Positions 24,036 to 34,862 of a stretch of 64,000 nt of DNA are shown here, one piece after another. The notes beneath the pieces were generated by a model, which ran no database searches, was not told the DNA's origin, and worked only from the letters and a program-made list of their open reading frames with translations. Source of the DNA: Alnus glutinosa (taxonomy: Eukaryota; Streptophyta; Magnoliopsida; Fagales; Betulaceae); assembly GCF_958979055.1 (NCBI RefSeq), contig NC_084892.1, forward strand, positions 810,001 through 874,000. Direction: 5' to 3'. Position numbers and translations under genes: made by a program. Each line of letters begins with the position of its first letter. Within the stretch, counting starts at the first letter, position 1.

Positions 24036-25267
24036 TTAGTCGGGTGCATTGGAGTAGGTAAATGTGTTGTTCTTATCATCATAAGCGTAACTATAAGCTT
24101 GAGGGCATTGGTTCTCGAAGATCATCGAATAGTTTGTCGGTGGACATGTTTCTGGGGTACTATGATCGCCAGTGCAATAGTATTGTGGCTCATTGAAAGC
24201 TAAGCATGCACTCTTGCAAGCGATCACGCTCCCATCAAACCCTTTCAGTTGAAGCTCAGCAGGGCAAGCGGCGTTCACGTTTGCTGGGCAACTCGAGGGC
24301 TTGCAGTCACCGGTCCCGCCTTGTGTGGCAACAGAAATAGGAAGGTTGAAGCCGTCTACAAGGCTGACATCGTAGAAATCTTGTCCACCATTCACTGCTA
24401 TGTTGATTTCTACCAAAGATGCTGGCGGGATCGCACCAGCACCGTTGCATGCAACCTGGCCGGAAGCACAGTCAGCAGTTTCACAGGTGAACTTTCCTGA
24501 AGCGTCGGTGGTGCATCGTGTTCGGGCCCAGAACCGGCCTATCCATGGAGCTTGGACATCAACTGATGAGGATGCTTTGGATGCTAACTCAAATCCAGTA
24601 GTTGATAGCTGAAGTTTTTGGTCTGCTGTTAGAGTTCCTGGCTAGATAGTTGTCGGACAGTTGTTTGTAAAAGTAATTTTAGCAGCATGAGCACCTGCAT
24701 AACATAAATTGTCAGAAGAATGGTCAACTCGTCAAATTTCATCTTCTTCTTCTTCTTCTTCTTTTTCATATTAGCTTAAGTTTTTAAGATAAAATTAATA
24801 TTAGAATTTAAAGTATATAACCTTTCATGCAACAAATAAGTAAGATCGAGATACACAATTTTAATGTATAAATGAGTAATATCTACATAACATATGCATA
24901 AACTTATCACAAATATCGTACAAAGCTGACGTTCCAAAGTCTAGCTAATATATAACCTTAATTTGGATCAACCTTTATTAAAAAAAGAACATATATTTAA
25001 TGATTATTAGACCTAATTTCCACTTGCATCAACTTTATAAAATATTTGTATGGTATATAGTATTACTACGTGTAAATATACTTCAGGGAACAATTAAGAG
25101 AGAAAAAGAGAGAACGTTCAGTACACAAAAATGTAAAATATACGTGTTTATATATGGAAAGCAATTTGCAAACATATTATACAACTAGACAATGAGATCG
25201 ATGTACCAGCTAGGAAAGTGAAGGCCAAGGCAATAAGGCCGAAGAGTGAAAGGGATTTGATCATCAT
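24036..25267 (-). pseudogene. TLP-A2, thaumatin-like gene with a premature stop and a lost cysteine
   Basis: The copy-2 paralogue of TLP-A1. Exon 1 is 25,267-25,207 (same signal peptide), the intron is 25,206-24,695 and exon 2 runs from 24,694 to the TAA at 24,038-24,036. The tryptophan codon in the early motif (TVWPGTL in TLP-A1) is TAG here, about 18 codons into exon 2. Everything after it is still open, including the signature [17 protein letters not shown], and ends YAYDDKNNTFTYSNAPD. A second change turns the invariant QYCC into QYYC. The C-terminal tail also lacks the SCTGGPNYSITFCP end of the TLP-B type, so TLP-A proteins may be two cysteines shorter by ancestry. Expression could at most give a short peptide. 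Confidence 0.9.
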
Positions 25268-26201
25268 TGTACTGTACGTAGTAGATAGACTAGCTAGTTG
25301 ATCGATGTTGATGAATGGGTTGGGTATTGTGGTGCTAATCTTACGAACTTGGAGTCGTATATATAGAGCCTTAAACGCGACTTTCGAGGCTCACGAACGA
25401 TGCTGGAAACTTGGATTCGAAGTAATTACAGGAAGGTTCCTCCTTGACTTGAGTTAGCGTATTCCATTTGGTAATGGGGCAAGACCGTCGTGACCCACGA
25501 GATACGAGCTAAATGCCATCCAATCGATTGGAGTTATTTATACGTGTCAGTTTTGGAGAAAGGGAGGCAATTAAGTCCATTTACTACTTTGCTCTTACCT
25601 ATTTTTCTACGAATTATAAGTTCTGGTCGTGGCCGGCTCTGTTTTTTATGTGTGGTTGCTAGATTGTGGATTTTTTGTTTCGTTGAATTTCTTTCACTTA
25701 CGTGCATGAAATTTTTATCTGTGGAAAAGACCGTCTCATGCGAACTGCATGTACGTAAGGTTTGGATTCAATTTGGAGTACGTGGTATGATCTGGTAGCT
25801 AGGGTTTTTTTTTCTCTCTCTCTCTCTCGATCTCTAGGAAAGATCTGCTCGATTATGAGCAAAAAAGATGACTAAATTAAGTTGAACTGTCAAAGCTAGG
25901 GAATTGATATCAAAAAGAGTTGAAAACAAATTCATTATCGAAAAATATAGTTATAAAACTGAACGCGTTCTAACGTTGTGACAAGTCTAGGACCAGATAT
26001 CTGTTCACGTTGTGACAACTGACAAGTCGGGTTTATAGAAAAAAAATATATATAGGTGGTCTACCTTTCACTATATTAAGTAATCTCTGTATTTACTATG
26101 CATGCGTAAAGACTAAAGGATGGGCTGGACAGCCTGGACTAGACCCAAAATGTTTTCTTCTAGAAGAACAAAACGAATAATGTGAATGTTGTAAAATACA
26201 T
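25268..26201. other. TLP-A2 upstream flank
   Basis: Aligns with 1149-2025 of copy 1, with small indels including a (CT)n at about 25,813-25,828. No gene is seen. Confidence 0.6.
25358..25365 (-). promoter_or_regulatory. TATA box of TLP-A2
   Basis: TATATATA about 91 bp upstream of the start codon, conserved with TLP-A1 although the gene body is broken. Confidence 0.55.
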
Positions 26202-26565
26202 TGGAATAATTGCACCACTAATTTTTTAGGTTGACCTAAATTATGAATCACTTCTTGTGGTACAAAAATTTATGAATGCTCATTGTGGTAAACTATAATT
26301 ACAAATCGCTTCCTGAACCCATTTTCCGTTCACTTCTAGAGGTGCCGGGGTGGCTCGCAACCACCCCCCGATGAACACGTGTCGATTTTCTATTGGGTAT
26401 GACGTGGCAAACTAACGGATTCTGTTAACTTAGTGGACGGAAAACGGGTTTAAGGAGTGATTTGTAATTATAGTTTATCATAATGACCTTCTATGAACTT
26501 TTTGTACTACAGAAAATGATTTATAATTTAGGCCAAACCTCATAGATCAATAGTATAATTATCCC
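26202..26565. mobile_element. Foldback MITE, about 364 bp
   Basis: Present only in copy 2; copy 1 (near 2020) lacks it. AAATACAT flanks both sides (26,194-26,201 and 26,566-26,573). The two arms are long inverted repeats of more than 120 bp: GGAATAATTGCACCACTA against GGGATAATTATACTATTG, and both contain AAACTATAATTACAAATC. The class is uncertain; an 8-bp duplication would suit hAT. Confidence 0.8.
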
Positions 26566-26906
26566 AAATACATATATAGAAAGCCAGGGTTTTCAGTTTT
26601 CACTGGGCAGGGAGGGATATATTGCAATTTTGTAGATTTTTTTTTTTTAAGGAGAATTTGTAGATCATTAATTATTTGGTCAATACATACATATTATAAT
26701 AACAAATAGAATATTCAATGAACAATTCCAGGGAACGATCTATATATTGCCTAGCCTCTATTATTACCTATACTACGTACTTCATGCCTCGGATTTCAAT
26801 TTTTAACATGAACATATACCATAATTATTAATTAGGCCCTCTCATCCTGCAGGACCAACCTCTTCTATTCTTTTGTCATTCCGTTGGGTATATGTGACCT
26901 CACAAT

Positions 26907-27471
26907 TAGGGGTGGGCAACGGTTAAATCGATATTAATAGGAGTATTTTCGAATTTCAAATCAAAATAATCAGTTAAATCTATTTAATCATCATTTTTTT
27001 TTTTAACATCACTTTAAAAATTTTCGGTTAAAACAGTTAATTTGGTAAGTTTGTATATATATAGTCAATCAGTTAAGTAAGTTAACAACCGATTATTAGT
27101 AGGCTTTTTAAATTGGGTCAAGGCTATTTTGATGGGCCGAAAAATGGGTTGTTTTTCGGCCAAACCAAAATGATTTTTTGGGCCGAAGTTTTAATTTGAC
27201 ATGTTTAATGGGCCTAATTTGGGTCAATCTGTAATTCGTGTTAAAAATCATTTTAAAATTTTTGGTTAAAACGATTAATTCGGTAAGTCAGTAAGTTAAC
27301 TGATCTTTTCTTTCCAAAAAAAAAAAAATTATACCGATTACCAAACTAACCCAAGTTTGGTATAAAATATTTTATTCCAAATTTTAATTATTTCAAGAGG
27401 TGGTAGGCAATCGAAGGCAGTTCAGTGGGCGGTTAGTGGGCAACAATATTTAAATATTTCGCCCACTCCTA
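26907..27471. mobile_element. Non-autonomous hAT-like element, copy in block 2
   Basis: Aligned with 2342-2895 and 33,284-33,845. The ends are TAGGGGTGGGCAACGG and (reverse complement) TAGGAGTGGGCGAAA. It is non-coding and has the clearest termini of the three copies. Confidence 0.6.
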
Positions 27472-28520
27472 ATCACAAGTTTAGAAAGTAACTTATTCTT
27501 AATTACACTTAAAAACTTGCAATTTCAACTCATTGGAACATTTAACACATACCTTTGAAGGATTTTACAAATTTAATAATATATTTGTTGTCATATGGTA
27601 AATACATCCTAATTTTTAAATTACTATCACCATGTACACTACCATTAGAAGCATGAAGCAAAATAAAATCTGAATCATAAAATAGATTATCAGAAGTGAA
27701 ATGGAAATTAAAGATCCTAATATTCCATATTTGGAAATCAAAACCTCATTAATTAGTGATGTGTTGTCATTAGTACGTATCTAATTAATATATGATGTGT
27801 AAAGGGCATGACTAAATAATGTGGAAATGCAATTTCAATACAAAGAAGAAGCATTAATAGACATCGCATTTTAAGATGAAAGGGAGATTAGTCAGGTATC
27901 AAATTTCAAATAGACCAAAATAATCCACGCTAATGGCGAAGGGGCACTTCTCGATTTCAATCAGTCAAAGTTCATATGATTTATGAGTACTGGTAAAATA
28001 CAAGCGCTTGTCTATAATTTATTCATTTGAAAAATGGTAGACATGTAATTATTATACAATTTGTTGATACATGTTGGCATCTGATTAGAGGGGGTTCAAA
28101 TTTTTTTAGTTGATGATGGTCATGTGGCTCCAAATATCACCTGCCCATGCATTCAAGGTACGTACGTAAGTTAACAATTGTTCAAATTAATCATTGGATG
28201 ATCTGTAATCAAATTTTTGTAACAAAATTGAACTTCATTCTCATTCACTTTTCTATAATAATCATAATACAATGTTCATGATATATATATATATATATTC
28301 ATTCCCGTCTAAAAAATGAGTTTCCAGAAAAGCCTCTAGAAATCCAAAACTCTGTAACTCATGTTTCAGAGACTCAAGTTGAGCCTGCTTCTCCTAAGCC
28401 AGAGTCCTCTTCCTCTTCAAAAGGGAAGAAGCCCTCTAAAATCAAGCAAGTTGCTCTTAAGCTTATGCAACAGCTTATAGAGGCTTAAGATGGTGATGAA
28501 GAAGAAGAATCATCTACTGC
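27472..28520. other. Copy-2 spacer and an unidentified coding-like fragment
   Basis: 27,472-28,262 aligns with the copy-1 spacer. From about 28,300 to 28,510 the plus strand reads as a short protein-like stretch rich in Ser, Pro, Lys and Glu (for example EPASPKPESSSSSKGKKPSK) with a stop after LIEA. I do not recognise it. It is absent from copies 1 and 3 and hosts the GC-rich hAT element. Confidence 0.45.
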
Positions 28521-28713
28521 TAGGAGTGAGCAAATCCCCGCAAAACCCGCTCCGCCCCGCAGAAACCGCCCCAACCCTCCCCGCAGAGCCCAAAACCCGC
28601 ACCCATGGTGCGGGTTTTGGGGCTGTTTTTGGCCCCCCCGCGCGGTGCGGGGCGGGTTGCGGGGGGGACCCTTGAATTTTCTCGGGTCTCCGCCCCGCCC
28701 CGCACCCGCCCCG

Positions 28714-28766
<53 letters not shown>

Positions 28767-29696
28767 GAAAAGAAGGAAGAAAGCGGCACGGAGAAAATGC
28801 TTCTAACCTAACCCTAAACAAACGCATCTCTTCCTTTTCTTATTTCCAGTTCTGCGGCTTCTGCCTCTTCCTTTTCTTATTCTTCTTTCCTCTTCTTTTG
28901 TTCTTCTCGCCGCTTCCCCGAACGGAGACTGAGGAGATCGGGAGAGAGGGAGATGCGAAGAGAGATGAGATCAAGAGAGATCAGAGATGCGAAGAGAGAT
29001 TGAAGAGAGAGAGATCGAGAGACTGAGGAGATCGGGAGAGAGGGAGAGTCAGAGATCGGGAGAGGGAGTCGGCGAGAGGGAGTCATCCAGCTCCAATTCT
29101 CCCGTTCGAGAGGTATCCATTTTGCATTTTGTCAAACACTTGCGTTATTTTATTTTTCTACGAACTGGTTTTTTATTTTTGTTAGGAAATCTGAGAATAT
29201 TTGTGGGTTTCTTGCTTTTTGACAGGCACCCAAGAGCCTGTTGAGTTTGGGGGCGATGTTGAACGAATATATCTGTTTGAAGGAGCAGAAGGTGATGGTG
29301 GATCAGGAAAGGGTCCGATTGGAGCAAGAGAAATGCCGGGTCCAGACGCTCTTGCAGGGCATGCAAGCTGTCATGAACACTTACAATTCCAGCGGAGCCT
29401 TCCCGTCGCAGCTGAATATCTCCAGCGGCGCTACCAGATCAGCGATTATTAATTTGGATTAGTAAATTTTGAACATAGGGATACTTATAAAAAAAAAAAA
29501 AAAAAAAAAAAAATTGAACACAAGGGTCAAAACCCGCGGGGATCCCCGCCCCACAACCCCGCCCCATCTACACCCGCCCCGTGCGGGTGGAGGGGGTTTT
29601 CTGCGGGGTGCGGGTTCACTTTGGGGAACCCGCACCTCTGCGGGGTGGGGTCAAAAAATCCCCATCCCCGCCCCCCCCGCCCCATGCTCAGCCCTA
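28521..29696. mobile_element. GC-rich non-autonomous hAT element with captured gene piece
   Basis: 1,176 bp flanked by an exact 8-bp duplication TCTACTGC (28,513-28,520 and 29,697-29,704). The termini are TAGGAGTGAGCAAATCCCCG and (reverse complement) TAGGGCTGAGCATGGGGCGG, hAT-like. Both subterminal zones are arrays of CCCGCCCCGC / GCGGGG words. The interior holds a GA-rich leader and a spliced-looking gene fragment. No transposase is present. Confidence 0.88.
29112..29462 (+). pseudogene. Captured host gene fragment inside the hAT element
   Basis: The GA-rich leader ends at a GAG/GTATCC donor (29,112/29,113). A 113-bp intron ends TTTTTGACAG at 29,225. The exon from 29,226 to a TAG at 29,462 reads APKSLLSLGAMLNEYICLKE, then QKVMVDQERVRLEQEKCRV, and ends SGATRSAIINLD. 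It is a short helical, probably coiled-coil C terminus. I do not recognise the source gene. GC content and frame quality differ sharply from the AT-rich surroundings. It may be expressed or simply carried. Confidence 0.55.
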
Positions 29697-29704
29697 TCTA
29701 CTGC

Positions 29705-29726
29705 AGAGTCTATATATATAATAATA

Positions 29727-29763
<37 letters not shown>

Positions 29764-30178
29764 AGGATTAGCCCTTGTTTTCTTTTTGAGCGCTGATATA
29801 TACAAGGGCTAGTCCTGTTTAAGGAGTCCCATGACTCTCTTACGGCAGCACTACGCGCGGGTAATGTTAAGCTTGACGTCCAACAATGGCTATATAATAA
29901 TAAAGTCCTCATGGCAAGTAGCAAGCTTTTGATCCATTGACACTTTGGCAGCTGCAAAAAACTTTCTCATCATAAGCACAAATAGAGATATATTGCCCGT
30001 CTACAAGGACGAGAATAAGTTTTTATCATTATTTAGTTTCCATACAGCATAATTCAATTATTCATTACCGATTGATACAGATATATGTTCCTTCCTATAG
30101 TTCATGGACAAGTTATTTGTTTCCTTATTATTGTAGAGAAAAGAACGTTTGGTTTTATTTTTTCCTCTATTATATTAT
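29705..30178. other. 3' flank of TLP-B2
   Basis: A (TAA)/(A)n tract is followed by sequence aligning with 5280-5713 and 49,050-49,479. A short inverted repeat, AACAGGATTAGCCCTTG against CAAGGGCTAGTCCTGTT, lies at 29,761-29,820. No gene is seen. Confidence 0.55.
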
Positions 30179-31396
30179 TTATGGACAGAACGTGATACTG
30201 TAGTTAGGTCCGCCTGTGCATGAAAATAGGCTATTATTAGCATCATCGTAGGCATAACTATAGGCCTGAGGGCACTCATTCTTGAAGAACATAGAGTAGT
30301 TCGTGGGTGGGCAAGTGGCTGGAGTGCTATAATCGCCGGTGCAACAATATTGTGGCTGATTGAACTCTATGCATGCGCTCTTGCAACCAATCACGCTCCC
30401 ATCAGACCCTTTCACTTGTAGCTCTACTGGGCAAGCCCCGTTCACATTGGCAGCACAGCTGGGCGCAGTGCATGAAGCTTGTGATGGAGTTATTGATAGA
30501 GGCAAGTTGAAGCCGTCTACAAGGCTGATATCGTAGAAATCTTGTCCACCATTCGCTGCTAAGTTGAATTCTGCCAAAGACGTTGGTGGGGCTCCACCGT
30601 TGCCGTTGCATGCAACCTGGCCGGTTCCACAATCCGCAGTAGCACAAGTGAACTTTCCCGAGCCATCTGTGGAGCATCCTGTTCGGGCCCAAAACCGGCC
30701 GTTCCATGGAGATGGGACATCCAGTGATGTGGATGCTCCAGATGCTAGCTCAAATCCAGTGTTTGATAGCTGAGATGACGGAGTTGATGTTAGGTCTGCT
30801 GGCCAGATAGTATACGCACAGTTGTTTGTGACGGTTATTGTAACAGAGTGAGCACCTGCATATATGAACGCAACATTAACAAAACTCGTTGTCATCGCTT
30901 CGAACGTGAAAAATAAAAGGATAGCTTGCAAGCAACAAACAAAGCAACTTATTATCAAGAAGAATGCTAGAACTCTTTGTAGTGTCCTTCTGGGATCCTT
31001 CTATGCTGAAATGACACATTGTATTTTTTAATGAAAATATAAAAAGAGAAATCAAGCTGTAGTTTTTCTTTATAAAAAACAAAGTTCTATGTCAGCATAG
31101 AAGAACTCCAAAAAAAACATTTGAAGAAGCTCTAACATTTCTCTATTATTAAATAAATAAATGGGTTGTATAATGGGGAATGATTTTACAAAATTTAGTT
31201 TGTGTCAAGATGGGGAAGGAAATTCATGGATTCTTGTGCAATAGGATTCAATTATATATGAGTTATTCTATGGAAAGAAAAGCACACAAAAAACAGAAAT
31301 GTATAATTGACAATTAAGATCGAAGAAGAAAAAAATACCATAAATGAAAAGAAAGGCTAAGGTTAGGCCGAAGACTAGTGCCCGAGTACTTCTCAT
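30179..31396 (-). CDS. Thaumatin-like protein TLP-B2 (PR-5 family), intact
   Basis: A secreted 16-cysteine PR-5-type protein of 244 aa. Exon 1 is 31,396-31,339 (58 bp; signal peptide MRSTRALVFGLTLAF...), the intron is 31,338-30,856 with GT-AG ends, and exon 2 is 30,855-30,179 ending TAA. The junction restores a Gly codon (GAHSVTITVTNNC). The thaumatin signature GKFTCATADCGTGQVAC is complete. The acidic-cleft set (R in GRFWARTG, E in LAEFNL, D residues in GQDFYDISLVDGF and YAYDDANN) is present. It ends GGPNYSITFCP. All 16 cysteines of large TLPs are there, so eight disulphides are expected. A reading frame that starts inside the intron also exists but lacks a proper signal peptide, so I prefer the spliced model. 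The promoter is tandemly duplicated. Confidence 0.95.
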
Positions 31397-31450
31397 TGCG
31401 AATGCTTAGTTTGTGATATGATGTTTTTGTTTGATGAAGGGATGGATATG

Positions 31451-31458
31451 TATATATA
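31451..31458 (-). promoter_or_regulatory. TATA box of TLP-B2
   Basis: TATATATA about 55 bp upstream of the ATG, shared with TLP-B1 at 8628. A second TATATATAG lies about 294 bp further upstream (around 31,745-31,753) because of the tandem duplication of the promoter. Confidence 0.6.
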
Positions 31459-32044
31459 GAGGCCAACCAGAGTATGGTGCCGTTGGTATATAGAGCTTAT
31501 GGAATGTGAAAGTCGTAGCAAAGCATGGTGTGAATGCTGCCGTATCTACGGTCAAGGATGGTCCAGTCCCTAAATTTGAGAGTGGGGGACAAAACCAAAT
31601 TAATATATCATTTATATTTTTGGGGGCTTATAAAGTTGAATATGCCAAGAACTTTAATTTGGAAGGGAAGGCGAAATAATTTTTTTTTTTTTTTTTTTGT
31701 TAATTATATTGTATGATTTTTGAAAGTGTTATTCACTCATTTCTTATATATAGAGGCCAACCAGAGTATGGTGCCGTTGGTATATAGAGCTTATGGAATG
31801 TGAAAGTCGTAGCAAAGCATGGTGTGAATGCTGCCGTATCTACGGTCAAGGATGGTCCAGTCCCTAAATTTGAGAGTGGGGGACAAAACCAAATTAATAT
31901 ATCATTTATATTTTTGGGGGCTTATAAAGTTGAATATGCCAAGAACTTTAATTTGGAAGGGAAGGCGAAATAATTTTTTTTTTTTTTTTTGTTAATTATA
32001 TTGTATGATTTTTGAAAGTGTTATTCACTCATTTCTTATATATA
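31457..32044. repeat. 294-bp tandem duplication of the TLP-B2 promoter
   Basis: 31,457-31,750 and 31,751-32,044 are nearly identical, each running from TAGAGGCCAACCAGAG to TTCACTCATTTCTTATATA. TLP-B1 and TLP-B3 have one unit. The duplication therefore arose in copy 2 and is recent, since almost no differences are visible between the units. Confidence 0.92.
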
Positions 32045-32463
32045 TGCATATTTCTTGTTGACATCTCTCATTTGGATATATAGTTGATTTTGAACTAAAA
32101 TTAATATATAGTTAATAATACAGATAAAACTTCCGTAGAAAAAGTAGTAATACTATCCCATGGTTCTATAACTTTTGATTACCATTGGGGTATAGTCTAA
32201 AATTAAAGTGTACGTCTTATATATATATTATAGATCGATTCAGCTATAATGTTGTGGAGGATGGACCCATTTTTTTTAATCTTTTTATCATAATGAATTT
32301 TGAATATATAGGTGGTTAATTAATTCACATGTATCTATATCTATAATTCTTTTTTCTTTTTTCTTTTTTTTTTTGAGGAACTATAATTCTATATACTCTC
32401 AAGGGACAACCTAAAAACCTCTTCGCTATGGGGAAGAGGCCGGGAATGCATAAGATCATTAAG
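32045..32463. other. TLP-B2 distal upstream flank
   Basis: AT-rich, aligning with 8990-9365 of copy 1. Alignment with copy 1 stops near 32,420 and resumes at 42,145. Confidence 0.6.
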
Positions 32464-32804
32464 GGCTTGTTTGATAAAGGAAATAAAATCATCTCTCCCC
32501 CTCTTCACTTTTTTCAAAAGGGAAATGATGGCTATCTACTAGCATCCCACCAGGCCTACGTGGCTAGGAGTATTTTATTTTTTAAAATGTAAGGAATTTC
32601 TTTTCAGTTTTTATGATTTAATAATTTCTTTTGATTTTTGAGTCTAAAACTCAAAACGAGTTGGGAGGGGGATTTTTTTTCATTTCCCCTTCCCAACGCC
32701 TCTCTCTCTCTCTCTCTCTCTCCTGTTTAATTTTCACCGGCAACGTCTCCACCGGCCGGCCGGCAGTGCCAGTCATTCTTCCCCTCCTTTTTTCGCCGAA
32801 AAAG

Positions 32805-32835
<31 letters not shown>

Positions 32836-32985
32836 ACAGGATCTATCTCGCCTCGTCGGAAAAGCTCTCCCTTTCTCTCGCCGGTCAGACTTACTTTATT
32901 TTTGTTATTTTGCTATTACTATTTTTTCTTAATGGTTACAATAATACTAGTGGTAGTAAGAGTAACTTCTTATTCACTCAAAATG
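32464..32985 (+). repeat. CT-rich interspersed repeat, direct copy
   Basis: Begins GGGCTTGTTTGATAAAGG and includes a patch (CCACCAGGCCTACGTGGCTA) and two (CT)n runs around CCACCGGCCGGCCGGCAG. The reverse complement of 41,600-41,975 matches much of it. The element type is not determined. Open frames across the CT runs are artefacts. Confidence 0.6.
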
Positions 32986-33283
32986 TGATGGGTTTACATC
33001 ATATATTGCAATTTGTAGATCATTATTTGGTCAATACATACATATTATAATAACAAATAGAATATTCAATGAACAATTCCAGGGAACTCTATATATTATT
33101 ATTACCCACGTACTACGTAGCTAGCCTAGCCTCGATCTATTGTTAATTACCTACTACATACTTCATGCCTCGGATTTTAATTTTTAACATGAACATATAC
33201 CATAATTATTAATTATGCCCTCTCATCCAGAATAACTTCTTCTATTCTTTCGTCATTCCTTTGGGTATATGTGACCTTACAAC

Positions 33284-33845
33284 TAAGGGTGGGTATCGGT
33301 TAAGTTGATATCAATAGGAGTATTTTTGAATTTCAAATCAAAATAGCCAGTTAAATCGGTTAATTCATCCATTTTTTTTATCGATAAGCATCACTTTCAA
33401 AAATTTTGATTAAAACGGTTAATTTGGTAAGTTAGTATATAATCGGTTGGTTTAGTCAGTTAACCGATTCTTAGTGGGCTTTTTAAATTGGGCCAAGGCT
33501 ATTTTGATGGGCCAAAAAATGGGTTGTTTTTGGGTCACACCAAAATGGTTTTTTGGGCTAAAGTTTTAATTTTACATGTTTAATGGGCCTCATTTGTGTC
33601 GTTCTATAATTTGTGTTAAAAATCATTTTAAAATTTTCGATTAAAACGGTTAATTCGGTAAGTTGGTCGGTTAACTGATATTTTTATTTTTTATTTTTTT
33701 ATAATACTGATTACCTAACCGACCTGAGTTCGGTATAAATATTTCATTCCAAATTTCGATTATCTTAGGAGATGGTAGGCGATTGAAGGCAGTTCGATGG
33801 GTGGTCGGTGGGGCAACATGCAATTAGATATTTCATCCACTCCTA
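33284..33845. mobile_element. Non-autonomous hAT-like element, copy in displaced spacer
   Basis: The third aligned copy of the 2342 and 26,907 element, with a changed left end (TAAGGGTGGG) and right end CCTA. Non-coding. Confidence 0.5.
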
Positions 33846-34312
33846 ATCACAAGTTTAGAACATAACTTATTCTTAATTACACTTAAAAACTTGCAATTTC
33901 AACGCATCGGAACATTTAACACATAGTAATGACCTTGGATGTGGATTGCCCATGTAATTATGAGAACAATATAGATCGAATAAGCATATGTATCTTTGGA
34001 GGATTTTACAAATTTAATAGTATATTTGTTATCATATGGTGAATACATCGTAATTTTTAAATTACTGTCATCATGTACACTACCATTAGATGTATGCTGC
34101 AAAATAAAATCTGAATCATAAAATAAGAAGTGAATTGGAAAAGATCCTAATATTCCATATCTGGCTGGAACTCAAAACCTAATTAATTAATTAGTGATGT
34201 ACGTGTTGTCATTAGTATCTAATTAATATATGATGTGTAAAGGGCATGACTAAATAATGTGGAAAGGCAATTTCAATACAAAGAAGCAATATTAGACATC
34301 GCATTTTAAGAT

Positions 34313-34553
34313 GGACAGAAATTTCATAAAAATCGATTTGTAGGAAATTTTATACAACCCATATATAAGATTGACATGTGTCCATTGGCATATGGGAAGC
34401 ATATGTTGTTTTAATAGTATATACTTCTCACATACTTTTTTAATAGCACTAATAAAAAAACATGTGATTTTCACATGTTTAAAGGACATATGTCACTTTT
34501 ATATATAGGTTGTATGAAATACCCTACAAACCGATTTACAATAAATTTTGTCC
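34313..34553. mobile_element. Mutator-type MITE, 241 bp
   Basis: Exact 9-bp duplication TTTTAAGAT (34,304-34,312 and 34,554-34,562), the length typical of Mutator-like elements. Long inverted ends begin GGACAGAAATTTCATAAAAA and GGACAAAATTTATTGTAAAT and share TTTGTAGG and ACAACC words. Copies 1 and 2 have the empty site GCATTTTAAGATGAA (for example near 4585). Confidence 0.92.
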
Positions 34554-34862
34554 TTTTAAGATGAAGGCCAGAGCCCAGGGGAGATTAGTCAGGTATCAAA
34601 TTTCAAATAGACCAAAATAATCCACGCTAATGGCGAAGGGGCACTTCTCGATTTCAATCGGTCAAAGTTCATATAATTTATGAGTGGCAAAATACAACTT
34701 GTCTCTAATTTATTCATTTGAAAAATGTTAGACATGTAATTATTTTACAATTTGTTGATACATGTTGACATCTGATTAGGGGGGTTTAAATTTTTTTAGT
34801 GGATGATCATGTGGCTCCAAATATATATCAGATAGCGCGTGATATGCGTCAACAAGTTGAAA

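Larger units (their letters stand above)
32986..34862. other. Displaced third copy of the TLP spacer
   Basis: Aligns with 2060-4870 of copy 1 (without CACTA element A) and with 26,640-28,140 of copy 2. No TLP gene lies on either side here; the matching TLP-B3 is 14 kb away at 49,480. It contains the hAT-like copy and the Mutator-type MITE listed separately. No gene is seen. Confidence 0.7.

Noticed and set aside
28510-28811. Pro/Ala/Arg-rich frames in the GC-rich zone
   Set aside because: They arise from CCCGCCCCGC arrays of the hAT ends on both strands.
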